A DNA stretch of 64,000 bases from Emiliania huxleyi CCMP1516 (Eukaryota > Haptophyta > Isochrysidales > Noelaerhabdaceae), in the NCBI RefSeq assembly GCF_000372725.1, contig NW_005201551.1, forward strand, positions 234,504-298,503, read 5' to 3'. Below are positions 1 to 11,400 of the stretch, piece after piece. The notes under the pieces were generated by a model, which worked only from the letters and a program-made list of their open reading frames with translations, searched no databases and was not told the DNA's origin. The position numbers were made by a program, and so were the translations under genes. Within the stretch, counting starts at the first letter, position 1. The number at the start of each line of letters is the position of its first letter.

Positions 1-456
1 ACTATCGACCCGACTGATTGGCAGCATCAAAGCCGACCCCATGACGGTCCTTCAGCCCCACGAGGTAGGCAGTTGCGCCCTGATCTCGGTCCAAGACGGC
101 CAACGCCGTGTCCGGCACCTGCTGACTGCTTCACGGGGATGCCCCCCCCGGACACATGCTGCAGCCCCGAGTGGATGTATTGGTCGTTTGTGGGTCCCCC
201 AAGACTACTCTAGTAGGGGCCGGGCGCTTGAGCGTCGGCGGTACACCTGTGCAGATGTTGCACGGGTGAAATGGCTCCTCGTACAGGGTAGGAGGCAGGT
301 GGTGGGTTTGAGTGTCGTGAGTGCTTGCAGCCGCGAGTGCAGCACCGTTTGTGACTCCCATGGATGCAGTTGGGTGGGGCACGGTGCTGGGGGGCGGTCC
401 GGTGCGCCACAACAGCCTCCCTGGCTGACCCCCATCCAGTTCGGCACCTCCATCCT
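1..456. other. No gene recognised
   Basis: GC-rich sequence on both strands with only short uninformative frames. No family, RNA gene or repeat recognised. It ends at the left terminus of the hAT-like element. Confidence 0.4.
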
Positions 457-1496
457 TAGGGTGCCCACAGGACCCAAAAGAAAATAGCTTTCCGGCTCAA
501 AAAGGGACGCACGAGGCAAATCTGATGTTGGATTGTTCCAATAGGAGCGAGGCCTCTTCCGTTGGGGGACCGAGTACATAGGAAACGAGGGTTCCCCGGT
601 TTGTCACGCGCGAGCACGAGCGTGACACTGCACGTGGCGCCGAGCGCCCGCGGCACAGACCTTGTGCAAGCCGACCCTCGGTGACCACGCCGGTCCGGAC
701 CGATGGCGCTCGGTGTGGAGCAAGCAAGACCCCCCCCCCCCCCCCCTCGGCGCGCGCTCGCCATTCCAACGGCCGCCAGGAGCACCAAGAGGACTCCTCA
801 TGGCTGTGGTCAAGTGGGCTTCGACCGGCCTCGACTGGGGGGGCGGGTTGTCCCGGCTGCGGACACCTTCTGCAGCCCCCTGGGCCCGTGACAGCACCCC
901 AAAACTGCCCCTCGGCGGCATACAGCACTGCCAGCCAGCCTCTTCCTCCTCCTAAGGGCTGTACTATAGGCCATATTGCGCCGCCTCCTACTGGCAGCCG
1001 GGCGGGCGCGCGCCGCGGGCGCCTCGGCGCGCGCACGGCTCGCAAAGTTCGAACGAGTACTGCCGCCCGGCCGCCTCAAGGCTGCCGGGCGGCAGTACTC
1101 GCCTCGCAAGGCGCGCACCGGCTGCTCTGGCTGCTGCGCCGGCGGCCGCTGCGCTGGCCGCTGCTGCGCTGGCTGGCGAGCGGTACGGCCGCCGGCGGCC
1201 GCTGCACCCGCGCCTTCCCTCGCGGGCGCCGTCGCGCCGCGCGCGCCCAACTCTGCTGGCACACGGCACGCGTCGTCACACAGCCGCGGAGAACAGGCGG
1301 TGCTGTGCGCGAAGCGCGCGCGATCTCGTACTTTTAAGGCTGGATCCGGCCATTCCAAGGGTATACCTTTGAGAATCCCCAGCGTCCCGCCCTCCTAGTC
1401 ACACTCTCAATATCTCGACTATCCAACATGAAGTGCTGCGATCGGGAGTGCCCCATTTCTTTTTTCCTTTCTTTTTTTGGTCCTGTGGGCACCCTA
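457..1496 (+). mobile_element. Non-autonomous hAT-like DNA transposon, copy 1
   Basis: The two ends are inverted copies of TAGGGTGCCCACAGG followed by an A/G-rich tract. A second copy of exactly the same length (1040 bp) lies inverted at 41738-42777. Inside is a perfect 17-bp inverted repeat starting GAGTACTGCCGCCC (1055-1071 and 1084-1100) with a 12-base loop. Long frames exist on both strands but their composition is plain GC bias and none resembles a transposase, so I treat it as non-autonomous. This copy shows no clear target duplication. Assignment to hAT rests on the TAGGG terminus and on the 7-8 bp duplication at copy 2. A Tc1-type element with TA duplication is the alternative. Confidence 0.75.
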
Positions 1497-2680
1497 GAGT
1501 GGGACTCTGTGGGCCAGCGTGGAGTGTGTGGCCTGGCTTTGGTGGTGCAGATGCTGCTGCACTGGTCAAACTATTAGCCTCATAATGAGGAAAAGGCTAA
1601 TAGCGATTTCAAATAGTGCTACTATTAGCTCAGAGGGGCTAATAGTGCAATTATTAGGTGTGCTAATAGCCGATGTCCTAATAATGGACCCTCATAATGC
1701 GCACTTAGCGATTTCGCGATTCATGCCGCATGCTTCACGGCGCGGCCTAATAGCTGGGCCTCATAGCGACATGCCGGCCACGGAGCTCGTCGCGCCCATG
1801 CCGCCATCGGCGCCCGCTGACCATCTGGCGTGCAGCGAGAAACCCTCTGCGAGCTGGCGCCAGCGTGGTGGTTTGGCGGCGTGCGGCGCAGCGCTGGTCT
1901 TCTTGGCGTCCATCCACGGTGATCGCGGATCCGGCGAGAAGCCTTGCGCTGCCATCGGTCAAGGCGCAGCTGGACGAGACGATGCGAGAGGAAGGCCGGC
2001 GGCTTTTCGAAGCGCAGCACGACCTGCCGCGCCCGGCGCGCTGATGCCGACCACTGCAGGGTTTGTTGTCGACGAAGCTCGCTAGGTGTTTTTCTTGTTT
2101 GACTTGGCGATTTGAGAGTCGCGCACAGCACACACTGGCCAGTGTGCTCCTCGCTCGCTCCCCGCTCGCCTCGGTGACCTGTCGCCCACCAGCGCGCGGC
2201 GACCGCGCGCACACCACCAGCGCGTGGCGACCGCGCACACCGCGCCCGCCGGCTCTCCGCCCTCCTCACCACCCGTCGGTATTGTTCTCCCTGGCGTGCG
2301 CGAGTCGCTCGTCCTAGGGAGCGAACTAGTGCGAGTCACTAGTGTACTCGAATGCAAGCGAAGGGTAGCTCTCGTCTGCTGCTGCTGCTGCTGCTGTTGC
2401 TCTCGCTACTGCTGTTGCTATTGAAGCTGCTGTCTAGTCGCTACGCAATTGTCGCTGTCTGTTAGCTACGGTTGCTGTGCTAACGTGCGCATCGTGTTCA
2501 CGCACACCGCACCACTTTCCGCCCGGAAGGATAGGAGTGGTGCATTCGGGTGCGCATCGTGTTCACGCACGTGTGTGTGCTACCGCAGAGTGGCCTGGAG
2601 GCGACAGATTGCTTCGTAGAAGCGCTCCTATGCCTTATCCCCGGGAGGTGTCGCAGCGTGCGAGCGGTCGTCGTCGGCAG

Positions 2681-3365
2681 GGAGATTGTCTCATCTCTTG
2701 AGCGAGAGATTAGCATCTCGCTATAGTGCCATGCAGCGGCACAAGTCGAGCTGTGAACACGCGGTGTGAACGAGCTCGGCGGGGAGATTGTCTCATCTCT
2801 TGAGCGAGAGATTAGCATCTCGCTATAGTGCCATGCAGCGGCACAAGTCGAGCTGTGAACACGCGGTGTGAACGAGCTCGGCAGGGAGATTGTCTCATCT
2901 CTTGAGCGAGAGATTAGCATCTCGCTATAGTGCCATGCAGCGGCACAAGTCGAGCTGTGAACACGCGGTGTGAACGAGCTCGGCGGGGAGATTGTCTCAT
3001 CTCTTGAGCGAGAGATTAGCATCTCGCTATAGTGCCATGCAGCGGCACAAGTCGAGCTGTGAACACGCGGTGTGAACGAGCTCGGCGGGGAGATTGTCTC
3101 ATCTCTTGAGCGAGAGATTAGCATCTCGCTATAGTGCCATGCAGCGGCACAAGTCGAGCTGTGAACACGCGGTGTGCACGAGCTCGGCGGGGAGATTGTC
3201 TCATCTCTTGAGCGAGAGATTAGCATCTCGCTATAGTGCCATGCAGCGGCACAAGTCGAGCTGTGAACACGCGGTGTGAACGAGCTCGGCAGGGAGATTG
3301 TCTCATCTCTTGAGCGAGAGATTGGCATCTCGCTATAGCCATGCAGCGGCACAAGTCGAGCTGTG
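2681..3365. repeat. Satellite: seven 102-bp tandem units
   Basis: Units start at 2681, 2783, 2885, 2987, 3089, 3191 and 3293 and are almost identical, the last being truncated. Each has GAGCGAGAGATTAGC near its start and GCTGTGAACACGCGGTGTG near its end. The unit length is divisible by three, which makes a long reverse-strand frame (2498-3463) that I do not regard as a gene. The TGTGAAC words resemble the hairpin introns seen elsewhere in the window. Confidence 0.9.
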
Positions 3366-3710
3366 CGCGCAATGGCTCTCAGCCGCCGCCCGCAACGGGC
3401 CGGGTGTGTCGCACTTGCCGCTCGGCAGCGGTGGCTAACGCAGTTAGACCGTGCATCATACACACGGTGTCACACGCTTTTACACCCGCAACGGGCACAC
3501 AGCCGTGTATTGGACTTGCCGCTCGGCAGCGGTGGCAGACGCCGCTGGCCCATGTATCACTCACATGGTGTTACACACAACATGTCTGGCCCATGTATCA
3601 CTCACATGGTGTCACACGTACTGCCACCCGCCACGGGCGCAGTCGTGTCGCACACGCCATCCGCAGCGGAGGCTAGCGCCTCTAACCATGTATCAGTCAC
3701 ATGGTGAGAT
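3366..3710. repeat. Degenerate repeats of about 110-130 bp next to the satellite
   Basis: Recurring words are CCGCTCGGCAGCGGTGGC (near 3418 and 3518), CATGTATCACTCACATGGTG (three copies, 3550-3700) and a CCCGCAACGGGC-like word (3390, 3485, 3630). They look like decayed tandem units inside the 4.75 kb element. No coding sequence. Confidence 0.6.
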
Positions 3711-4581
3711 CGCATCGTGCTCGCAATTCGGCAGATCGCTGAGGCAACGAGGTCGCGCGGGCTGGCGGGGCTGGGGCGCGGGCGATCGGGCTCTTCGCGG
3801 CGTGGGCCGGCTGCAGGCAGCGCGCCGGCTATGCATGCTAGGCCCCGAAGGGGCCTGCCCAACCACCTACGGTTCGCAGGGTGTGGCGGGAGGGGCGAAT
3901 CGTGCAGTGTGAGCGAGCGAGCAAACGCAGCGGGGCAGCGTGCATCGCTCGCGAGCAAGGAGATCGGCGATCGACTTTGTGAAAGCCGAGCACGTGAGGC
4001 GCCGTCACAGCTGTCGCTGTGAATGGCTTATCGGATGGCTACCTGCGAGCGGGCTGCAGGTGGCCGGGAGGTGGGAACCAAGGCCGTCGCGATCGACAGG
4101 CCTACTCGTACAATACGGGCTCCGCTCCACACCGACCAAACCTCTCGGAGCTAACGCTGTCCGCAGGCATGTGAGGCGGAACGGCGACCGCACAGCGCGC
4201 GCGGGTGTGGAGAACGTGATCAACCGCCGGGCTTCGGCCCCTCGCCGGCGCAGCGCCGGCGAGGTCCTGGGTCATCCCCGGGCGGCGGTCCGGGCGGCAG
4301 CAGATCTCTGCGCCGCCCGCATCCTGTTCGTGATCAGGGCGTGCGCAGTTTGAAATTGCAAGGTCCGAGCGCGCGCCCGCGCCCGCCGCGCCCCGCACGC
4401 AGCCACATCCTGCGTTCTGCGGCGGCAGCGGCCTTATCTCTCTCTCTCTCTCCCTGCTCTCCCAAGCCGTGCGCACCGTCGCCGCGCGCGCGCGCCGCCG
4501 CAAGCTGCCGGGCTGACGCTCGTCCCCGTGCCCCTGTTGCGCAGGCAACACCCGCGCTCGTGCGGACCGCACGACCAGCTT

Positions 4582-5880
4582 TATGATGTAACATACTTGA
4601 CCCCCCCCCTTGGGCCCTCGTGTTTTTCGTGCCAAACCAGCGCGATCTCGGCGGGGCGTCAGCGCCTCTCGGAGGGGCATCATGCGCTCCCGGGGCCGCC
4701 CGACGGCGCGGGCCTCTTGCTGATGGACCCAGCCGAGGTGCCCGACCAGTCGGAGTGGCGCTGACGCGCCGCGCGCGACCACCAGCCAGCTTGCCAGCCG
4801 GGCCGAGAACGGTGCCTCGAGAATGTAGACACTCTCCGGTCCATCCGGAATTTTGTCGTTCTAGTTAGCACTGCTGCTGCAGACAGGGCCCGCGCGACCC
4901 CTTGCACTTCCCGGATCCAGCTCGCTGAGGCGTGGCGTCACCCCGCTGACCGCCCACAGGTGGCTGATCGCGGCCGCCACTCACGTCGCTTTTCGGCGCC
5001 TGGCTCTCAGAGGGCTCCTGCGGCTCTCCCTCGTCGCGTGACCGCCGCCGACAGCATCTGCTCGGTCGTGCCCGCCGGCGCGGAGCTGCGCCACGTCGAC
5101 TTCTTCGGTGGCTCGACCGCCGGCGCGCCCACTATCGCCTCCTGCGCGCCTCACACCCAGTATTCACCTCGCGCGCGACCGCCAAAGTGAGCGCACGACC
5201 ACCTCCCCCTCGCTCCTGTAGGTGGGCCGCCCCGCGCTGGCGGGAAGAGGCGCGCCGAGCCATCGGTGACGTCCCGGCGAGCTCATGGGCCCCCAAAAGG
5301 TCGCACCGACCCGTGGCTCCGCCGTCGGCTCCGCCGCGAGCGGCGACGGTGAGGCCGCCGGGGCTCGCCTATACCGGCTAGTGTGGAGCCCTCAGTGTAG
5401 TTGCGTGTTGTACTAGTGATGCTGCACTAGGCGGCCCGTTTTTAGCAAAAACCAGATACCACATCGCGTGTGGTCGTCGAAAAACCGCATGTTCGCCCGT
5501 CTGGGACCTCTTCGTACGGCTCCAAAAACCGCTCCTTAACGACGACTACGCGGCCCGGCGGTCGATCTGCGCCTTCTCAGCGGTGGAGGGGATGTGGGAG
5601 GTACGTGCGGACCGCGTGGTGTTGCGACGGTTTGACGAGTGCGACTCCCAGCGTCGACTTTTCGACCCCACGGAGCCTCTGCTGCTCCGGGGGGGGGGTC
5701 TGCAGACCACCCGGCCGAACTTCAGAGTCGCGGTGCTCCTCAAATACCGCTCAAACGCCCACGATGTTGTGCAGGGGACATATACTGATGATCCTGGCCC
5801 GATTGGTTCGCTCAGAAAGCTTCTGGGCGGTCGTTAAGGTTCGCTCCCCGCACACCGGCCCGGAAGTATGTTACATCATA
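4582..5880. mobile_element. Nested 1.3 kb element with short inverted ends
   Basis: The ends are TATGATGTAACATACTT at 4582 and its reverse complement ending at 5880. The flanks are GCTT at 4578-4581 and GCTT at 5881-5884, which fits a 4-bp target duplication. It lies inside the 4.75 kb inverted-repeat element, so it would be the younger insertion. I recognise no transposase; a frame at 5470-5946 is unremarkable. Family unknown. Confidence 0.5.
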
Positions 5881-6312
5881 GCTTCCTGCTCGCGCCGCCC
5901 TCGCTGTGGCCCGGCGTCTCCGCCGGCGGCTGGTGCGTCAAGGTGATGAAGAGCACCACCAAGCCTGACGTCACCACGGTCAAGTTCAACGACTCCACGG
6001 TGACCTTCTCGTTCGCCGTGGTTGCCTCATGGAAGCCCGTCTCCTAGAGAGTCGGCGCCATCGCTCTTGCCGCGCCGCGCGTAGTGCGCGTCGCGCGGGT
6101 ACCGCACTATTAGGGCACTATTAGGGCCACTATTCGGCTCTCATAGTGCCCTAATAGCGCCCTAATAGTCGCTATTAGCCCATCTCATAGTGGTGTTCTA
6201 ATAGCTCCAGACGTTATGAAGCTCAGCTATTAGCCCCTCTGAGCTAATAGTAGCACTATTTGAAATCGCTATTAGCCTTTTCCTCATTATGAGGCTAATA
6301 GTTTGACCAGTG

Positions 6313-7164
6313 TGGTGGCCTCGAGCTGCGCCGCGTCGGCTAGGATCTCCTTCCTCAGCAGATCGCCGTGACATGAGGCCACCATCGTGTGGGATCGTGA
6401 CCGCCGGCCAGCAGCCCACGTGTAGCGCGACTCTTGGGCAGGATGAAGTGAGGGCATTTGGTCCTCGCTGAAACACGCAGAATTTCACCTGTGCCACAGC
6501 ATGGGGAGGACGGTTCATGTCCGCGCTGCGATTGACCCCGAGCAAGTCGCACGGGCCCGATCGACTGGCAGCGGAGTCGAGGACCGGCCGTGGCACCGAG
6601 CTCCATGGCAGTAGGATGAGCAGGGCCACCATTATACGCCGCCCAAAAAGGCGGCGCCCGTCGGTGGTGTGCACCCCCTAACTTGGAGTGCAGTCATTAA
6701 CCTCACGCCCAGGACCGGGGAGCTGAGAAGCGCACCCAGTTGGCCGGACGCTCGGCATCGGGTTACGGGCAAGAGAGCCCTAGCCCCGGGGGTGCGCGGT
6801 CGCAGGGCCATAACACGGGTCTCCGAGGGTTAGTTCTGCGCTCCGGGTTTCCCCTAGCTGCGGAACGCCCCCTCTACTCGGAGCTAGTGATACGAGAATA
6901 CGCACCGTCCCCACGCAATACCTTACTCGAAGATAATACGAGAATACGCAGCTGCGATGCACAACATGACGCCAAACACACGATTGCAGCACAGCCGTGC
7001 GCGCCGCCGCTCGCGCCGCCCCGCTCCTCGCTCCATATGTTCTTTACACACGCACCCCTTTGGGGTTACAGCCCCCCCGCCCACGATTTCTTTTCCTTGT
7101 TCTTTTCGGTTCTTGTTTTTCAACCCCGCTTCGCTGTTTATGTTCTTTTTTTTCCCACGACACC
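6313..7164. other. No gene recognised; probable repeat-derived DNA
   Basis: Mixed-composition sequence with short frames only. A T-rich segment at 7085-7160 precedes the frame that runs into the repeat ORF at 7165. No RNA gene seen. Confidence 0.35.
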
Positions 7165-7542
7165 GGTGAAAAGTGGGACGATAAGTGGTGGCTGGACATC
7201 GAGGAGTACGGGGATGCCAACTTTGAGGCGCGAAAGGCGGCTGGGTTGGCGGCGCATGCGGCGGCGCTCGCGGACGGCCTCTCTCGGGAGGCGGCTTGCG
7301 ACGCTGCTCTTGCGGCTGTCGAGGCGCTCCTGCTTAAGCAGGAGCCATGGAGGCTCAAATTCCTCAAGGCGGAGGAAGGCGTGGGAGAGGCGGACGCGAA
7401 CCACCGCCGCCGGCGGGCGGCGAAGGGGCGCGCCAAGGAGGAGCGCGAGGAGCGCGCGGAGCTCGCTCCATTTGGGGAGGATTACGGCTCGGGAGGGCTA
7501 AATCGTGCAGAGATCGACTTGTTCGATGACGATGGCCCCTGA
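7165..7542 (+). CDS. C-terminal end of an unidentified repeat-element ORF
   Basis: A Trp/Ala/Glu-rich frame begins around GEKWDDKWWLDIEEYGD and ends LFDDDGP-stop. The 3' trailer directly after the stop, with the word GTCTGCTGTG and then CCTTTG.AGTGC, matches the trailer of a second ORF at 63624-64000 on the other strand, which also ends LFDGP-stop. Two loci sharing an ORF tail and trailer point to a dispersed element. No catalytic domain is visible in the part present, so class (LINE or other) cannot be said. The start given is where the composition becomes protein-like. Confidence 0.45.
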   Translation, partial: GEKWDDKWWLDIEEYGDANFEARKAAGLAAHAAALADGLSREAACDAALAAVEALLLKQEPWRLKFLKAEEGVGEADANHRRRRAAKGRAKEEREERAELAPFGEDYGSGGLNRAEIDLFDDDGP

Positions 7543-7802
7543 GGGGGCCGTCTGCTGTGTCCTTTGTAGTGCCAGTCCCGTACCCGGTGTCGTGTGTACT
7601 TGTTACGTGAAAACCCGCTGGGACCCGGACGCCAGCACACACGGCTAGACGAGAGAGTAAAAAAATTTTTTTGGTGTGCCGGTGATAGCACTAGCACGCG
7701 CCAGTTCGCACCTGTGTCGAGCCTGTATACTGTGAGAGAGACTCTTTTGTTTAAATTCTTTTTTCAAATTCTTTTTTTTGCAGCACAGCAGGTAGGTAGG
7801 TA
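7543..7802. other. Repeat trailer and AT-rich shared segment
   Basis: After the trailer of the repeat ORF, 7640-7790 matches 20920-21035. Both contain TAGCACGCGCCAGT, CACCTGTGTCGAGCCTGT and TTTAAATTC followed by a T-run. A diverged form occurs near 29775-29815 and 34850-34880. Its role is unknown. Confidence 0.5.
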
Positions 7803-7960
7803 GTAAGGTGAAGAACAGCCAGGCTCGGACTGGACACCAACGCGGTATGGGTGGACGCTGGACAGATGATGACGACACGCACGAGCGACACACAGACACA
7901 AACAAGCTCACAAGACACACAGCCATCTGGCTGCCACACACCCTGAGTCGGCGTACACAT
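7803..7960 (+). repeat. Dispersed repeat 'R1', copy 1 (SINE-like)
   Basis: About 160 bp, starting after (GTAG)n with AAGAACAGCCAGGCTCGG and containing CAACGCGGTATGGGTGGACG. Homologous copies are at 20425-20541, 24660-24845 (both opposite orientation) and 41618-41737. All better-kept copies abut (TACC)n/(GGTA)n, as expected of a retroposed tail. No pol III A/B boxes could be confirmed, so SINE is an inference. Confidence 0.6.
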
Positions 7961-8447
7961 AACTCAGGGCCACATCCTCCCTGTCGCCCCCCCCAGCACT
8001 CCACGGTGCCAGAGGACACAAACAAGGGCACAACAAACAACAGACGACAAGAAGTGACATGTGAGGCTAGAGCAGCTGCTCTGCCTCTAGCAATCTCACC
8101 GGCCTGCGAGGCACGGACGAGACCGTATGTGGGGTCTAGTGAGGTGTCTATGGACGCTCTTCTCATGGGCTAGCTGCCTGCGCGCCGCCGCTCGCGGGCC
8201 CATTCGCGCCGACCCCTGCGGGCCCAAAAGGGCGACGGACGCTTGCGTCCTAGCCTCCTCCCCGGCGCAGAGGGGCCCCCGGAAGAATGCTGAAAGAAAG
8301 AAAGAAAACACACAACCCAAGGGAGGGATGGGAGAACGGCACGCCCGGACTCAACCGCTGCTTAGTGGCCGTGCGTTATTTTTTTTGCAGCACAGCAGCG
8401 GCGCGCTCGCGCCAGCCCGTTCGCACCGGCCCCTGCGTGCCGCGCCG
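7961..8447. other. Upstream region of the NIPA gene
   Basis: No gene. 8312-8347 reads like the empty target of the hAT-like element at 41738-42777: the flanks of that element, joined over one duplication, give this sequence with a few mismatches. 8170-8290 is GC-rich. A T-run plus GCAG at 8380-8392 could be a 5'-UTR 3' splice site. Confidence 0.45.
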
Positions 8448-11400
8448 ATGACATGGGTGCCGTTCGGCGGGAAGACCAGCTCCATCTGGGAGCACACCTT
8501 CACGCCGCTCCACCTCGGCATCATCCTCGCTGTTAGCGGGAACCTGCTGATCGCGTGCAGCCTCGCCCTCCAAAAGTGGGTGCACATGGCCTTCGAGCGC
8601 GAAGACGAGGAGCCGAGGTTAGCAGCGCGCGCCCGCACGCTCTTCCCTGTGGCGCTGCTCGGGCTGATGCTGGGCGAGGTCGGCAACTTCGCCGCCTTCG
8701 GCCTCGCCAGCCCAACTGTGGTGTCGCCCCTCGGCGCCGTCGCCGTCATCGCCAACGCCGCCATCGCCTTCCTCGTGCTAAAGGCGCGCCCAGTGCCAGT
8801 GCCCCCAGTTGCCGAGCAGCTAATTCGCTAGTGCTGATCAGTGCCTCTCGACTGGCTAGGAGCGCTTCTACCTCCGGAACCTTCTCGGAATCGTCGTCAC
8901 CGTCCTCGGCTCCGTGGTCGTTGTGCTCAACGCGCCGCCGGCTGTTGGAGGGACCTCCCCCTCCCCACACTGAATGATGACGTGTCAACAACGAACCAAC
9001 TAGGCGCCGCCGGCGGTGGAGGACCTCTCCCTTACCTCCTTTAAAACGCTCGTCACCGCGCCCCCCTCCCTCATCTATTTCGCCGTCGTCGGCGCTGGAA
9101 TCCTGCTGCTCTGGCTCTCGGAACCAAAGTTCGGGCACCGGTGTCTGCCACTAGAAGCGGAGTCCGTAGTCACAAGCAGCGAGACCTCGAGAGGACACGC
9201 CTTCCGTCGACCGTATTCGACCGCATTCGCTGTATTCGACCGTATTCGCCTCTGTCGTACCCACGCGATGCTCTGGCTGCACAGCACCCGAACTCGCGCA
9301 AAGATGTTTGCGTCTTCGCCACGCAGGTACTTGCTGCTAAACGTCGGCCTCTGCTCGCTGCTTGGCTCCATCACCGTCCCCTCCTCCTCCGTATCTCCTC
9401 ACATCTCCCCATATCTCCCCCTATCTCCCCGTAGGCTCCATCACCGTCCTCTCCTCCTCCGCCATCTCGCACTTCATCACTCATTTGGGCGAAGACCCGT
9501 CGGTACTGCCGATCTCCGATCCCCTACTTAACTAACCCTTAAGTAAGCGCTTAATCACTCAATAATAGGTGCTGCGCTCTCCGATCCCGTACTTAACTAA
9601 CCCTGAACTACGTGTTTAATCACTCATCAACTAATAGGTGCTGCGCTCTCCGATCCCCTACCTGCTTCTACCCGTCCTCGTCTCCACCGCGGTGAACTGC
9701 TTGCTCAGCCACCACAAGTAGTCGAGATCGCAATCTCGCGCCAGATCGCAATCTCGCGGCTATACTTCGCCCTCCAGCTCACTAGTCCAGATCGCAATCT
9801 CGCGGCTGTACCTCGCAGGCCCTCCAGCTCACTAGTCCAGATCGCAATCTCGCGGCTGTACTTCGCCCTCCAGCTCACTAGTCCAGATCGCAATCTCGCG
9901 GCTGTACCTCGCACGCCCTCCAGCTCACTAGTCCAGATCGCAGTCTCGCGGCTGTACTTCGCCCTCCAGCTCACTAGTCCAGATCGCAATCTCGCGGCTG
10001 TACCTCGCAGGCCCTCCAGCTCACTAGTCCAGATCGCAATCTCGCGGCTATACTTCGCAGGTCCTCCAGCTGAAGCACCTCAACTTGGCGCAGAAGCACT
10101 TTGACTCGAGCGCCGTCGTGCCGGTCTACTATGCTACCCCTCCTTCACCATCTGCTCCACCATCTCCGGCGAGTCAATCATGACGTAGTTAACTAATTAA
10201 TCAGGTCTACTACCTCTCCTTCACCATCTGCTCCATCTCCGGCGGCGGTATCGTCTACCAGGTCCTTTGATTAATCAATGAGCTCTTAGTTATGGCTTCA
10301 TTCGCTGATGATCAACACTTCATAACGGATAGGACTTTTGGCGCTTCACGCCCCTCACCGCCTTCGGCTTCGTCTCCGGCTGCCTCTTCTGCTTCAGCGG
10401 TGTGTCCACCTCACCACCAATCGCGGTACCGAGGGTGATGAAGTGCTACTCAGTAGCTGCTGACGTGTACTAGGTGTCTGCCGTCATCACCGAGGGCGGT
10501 ACCGAGGGTGAATCAGAGTGAACTTCCATTTTTTGATCTGTTCTTTAGGTGTCTACCTGATCACCAAGCGCGGTACCGTCGCCGCCGGCCGCGGCGTCTC
10601 TGATGCGCCGCCCGGCGATATTTCTTTTCTTTCGCTAGCAGAGAAAAAAGAAAAAATAGGCTTCTCGGATGCGCCGCCCGCCGCGCCGCCCTACGTCGGT
10701 GCCGCTATCGGCCCAGGTGAACTATTAATTGCTGAATATTAACTGTGATTACTATTCGTATTCGGAGCCGCTATCGGCCCAGGTGAACTATTAATGATTG
10801 AATTGAACTGTGATTCTTGACTCTTGGCCGTATGTCGGAGCTGCCATCGGCCCAGGCGTCAATAATTCACTATCGCCAATGCGGTGGGCGGTTGACTCAT
10901 GCAGGCGGGCAGCAGCTGGCCGCCGCCATCTGCGAGTCTGCGCGGAGCGTGGCGCCGTCGCGTCTGGCGCGGCTGGGCAAGGCGGTTTCTCTCGACGAGG
11001 GGAGGCGGGGCGTGTCAGGCCAGCGGCTGTTGGAGGAGGTCGGCCTGCCCTCCTCCTTCTCCTGCTCCTCCGGTGCAGCGCTGTCCGACGTCGTCATTTC
11101 AGACCCACTCGGCGCCCCCACGTTTGGCGACCCCCACCTCTGCTCTCTCTCTCTCTCTCTCTCTTCACACCTCCCCGCTGTGAACAGGCGACCCCACGCT
11201 GGGCGACCCCTACCTCTGCTCCCCCTCTCTTCACACCTCCCCGCTGTGAACAGGCGACCCCACGCTGGGCGACCCCTACCTCTGCTCCCCCTCTCTTCAC
11301 ACCTCCCCGCTGTGAACAGGCGACCCCACGCTGGGCGACCCCTACCTCTGCTCCCCCTCTCTTCACACCTCCCCGCTGTGAACAGGCGACCCCACGCTGG

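Larger units (their letters stand above)
1560..6312. mobile_element. 4.75 kb element with 86-bp terminal inverted repeats
   Basis: Bases 1560-1645 are repeated without mismatch, in inverse orientation, at 6227-6312. Each end starts CACTGGTCAAAC and contains several CTATTAG/CTAATAG words, so each end can itself fold. More CTATTAG words cluster at 1660-1690 and 6105-6215. The interior holds a 102-bp satellite, a degenerate repeat field and a nested 1.3 kb element, but no recognisable transposase. The CACTG start is compatible with the CACTA/EnSpm group. A fold-back or MULE-like element is equally possible. No target duplication longer than two bases is visible. Confidence 0.7.

Noticed and set aside
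2498-3463. 321-codon reverse-strand frame with a 34-residue repeat
   Set aside because: It exists only because the 102-bp satellite unit is divisible by three; no protein family and no flanking gene structure.
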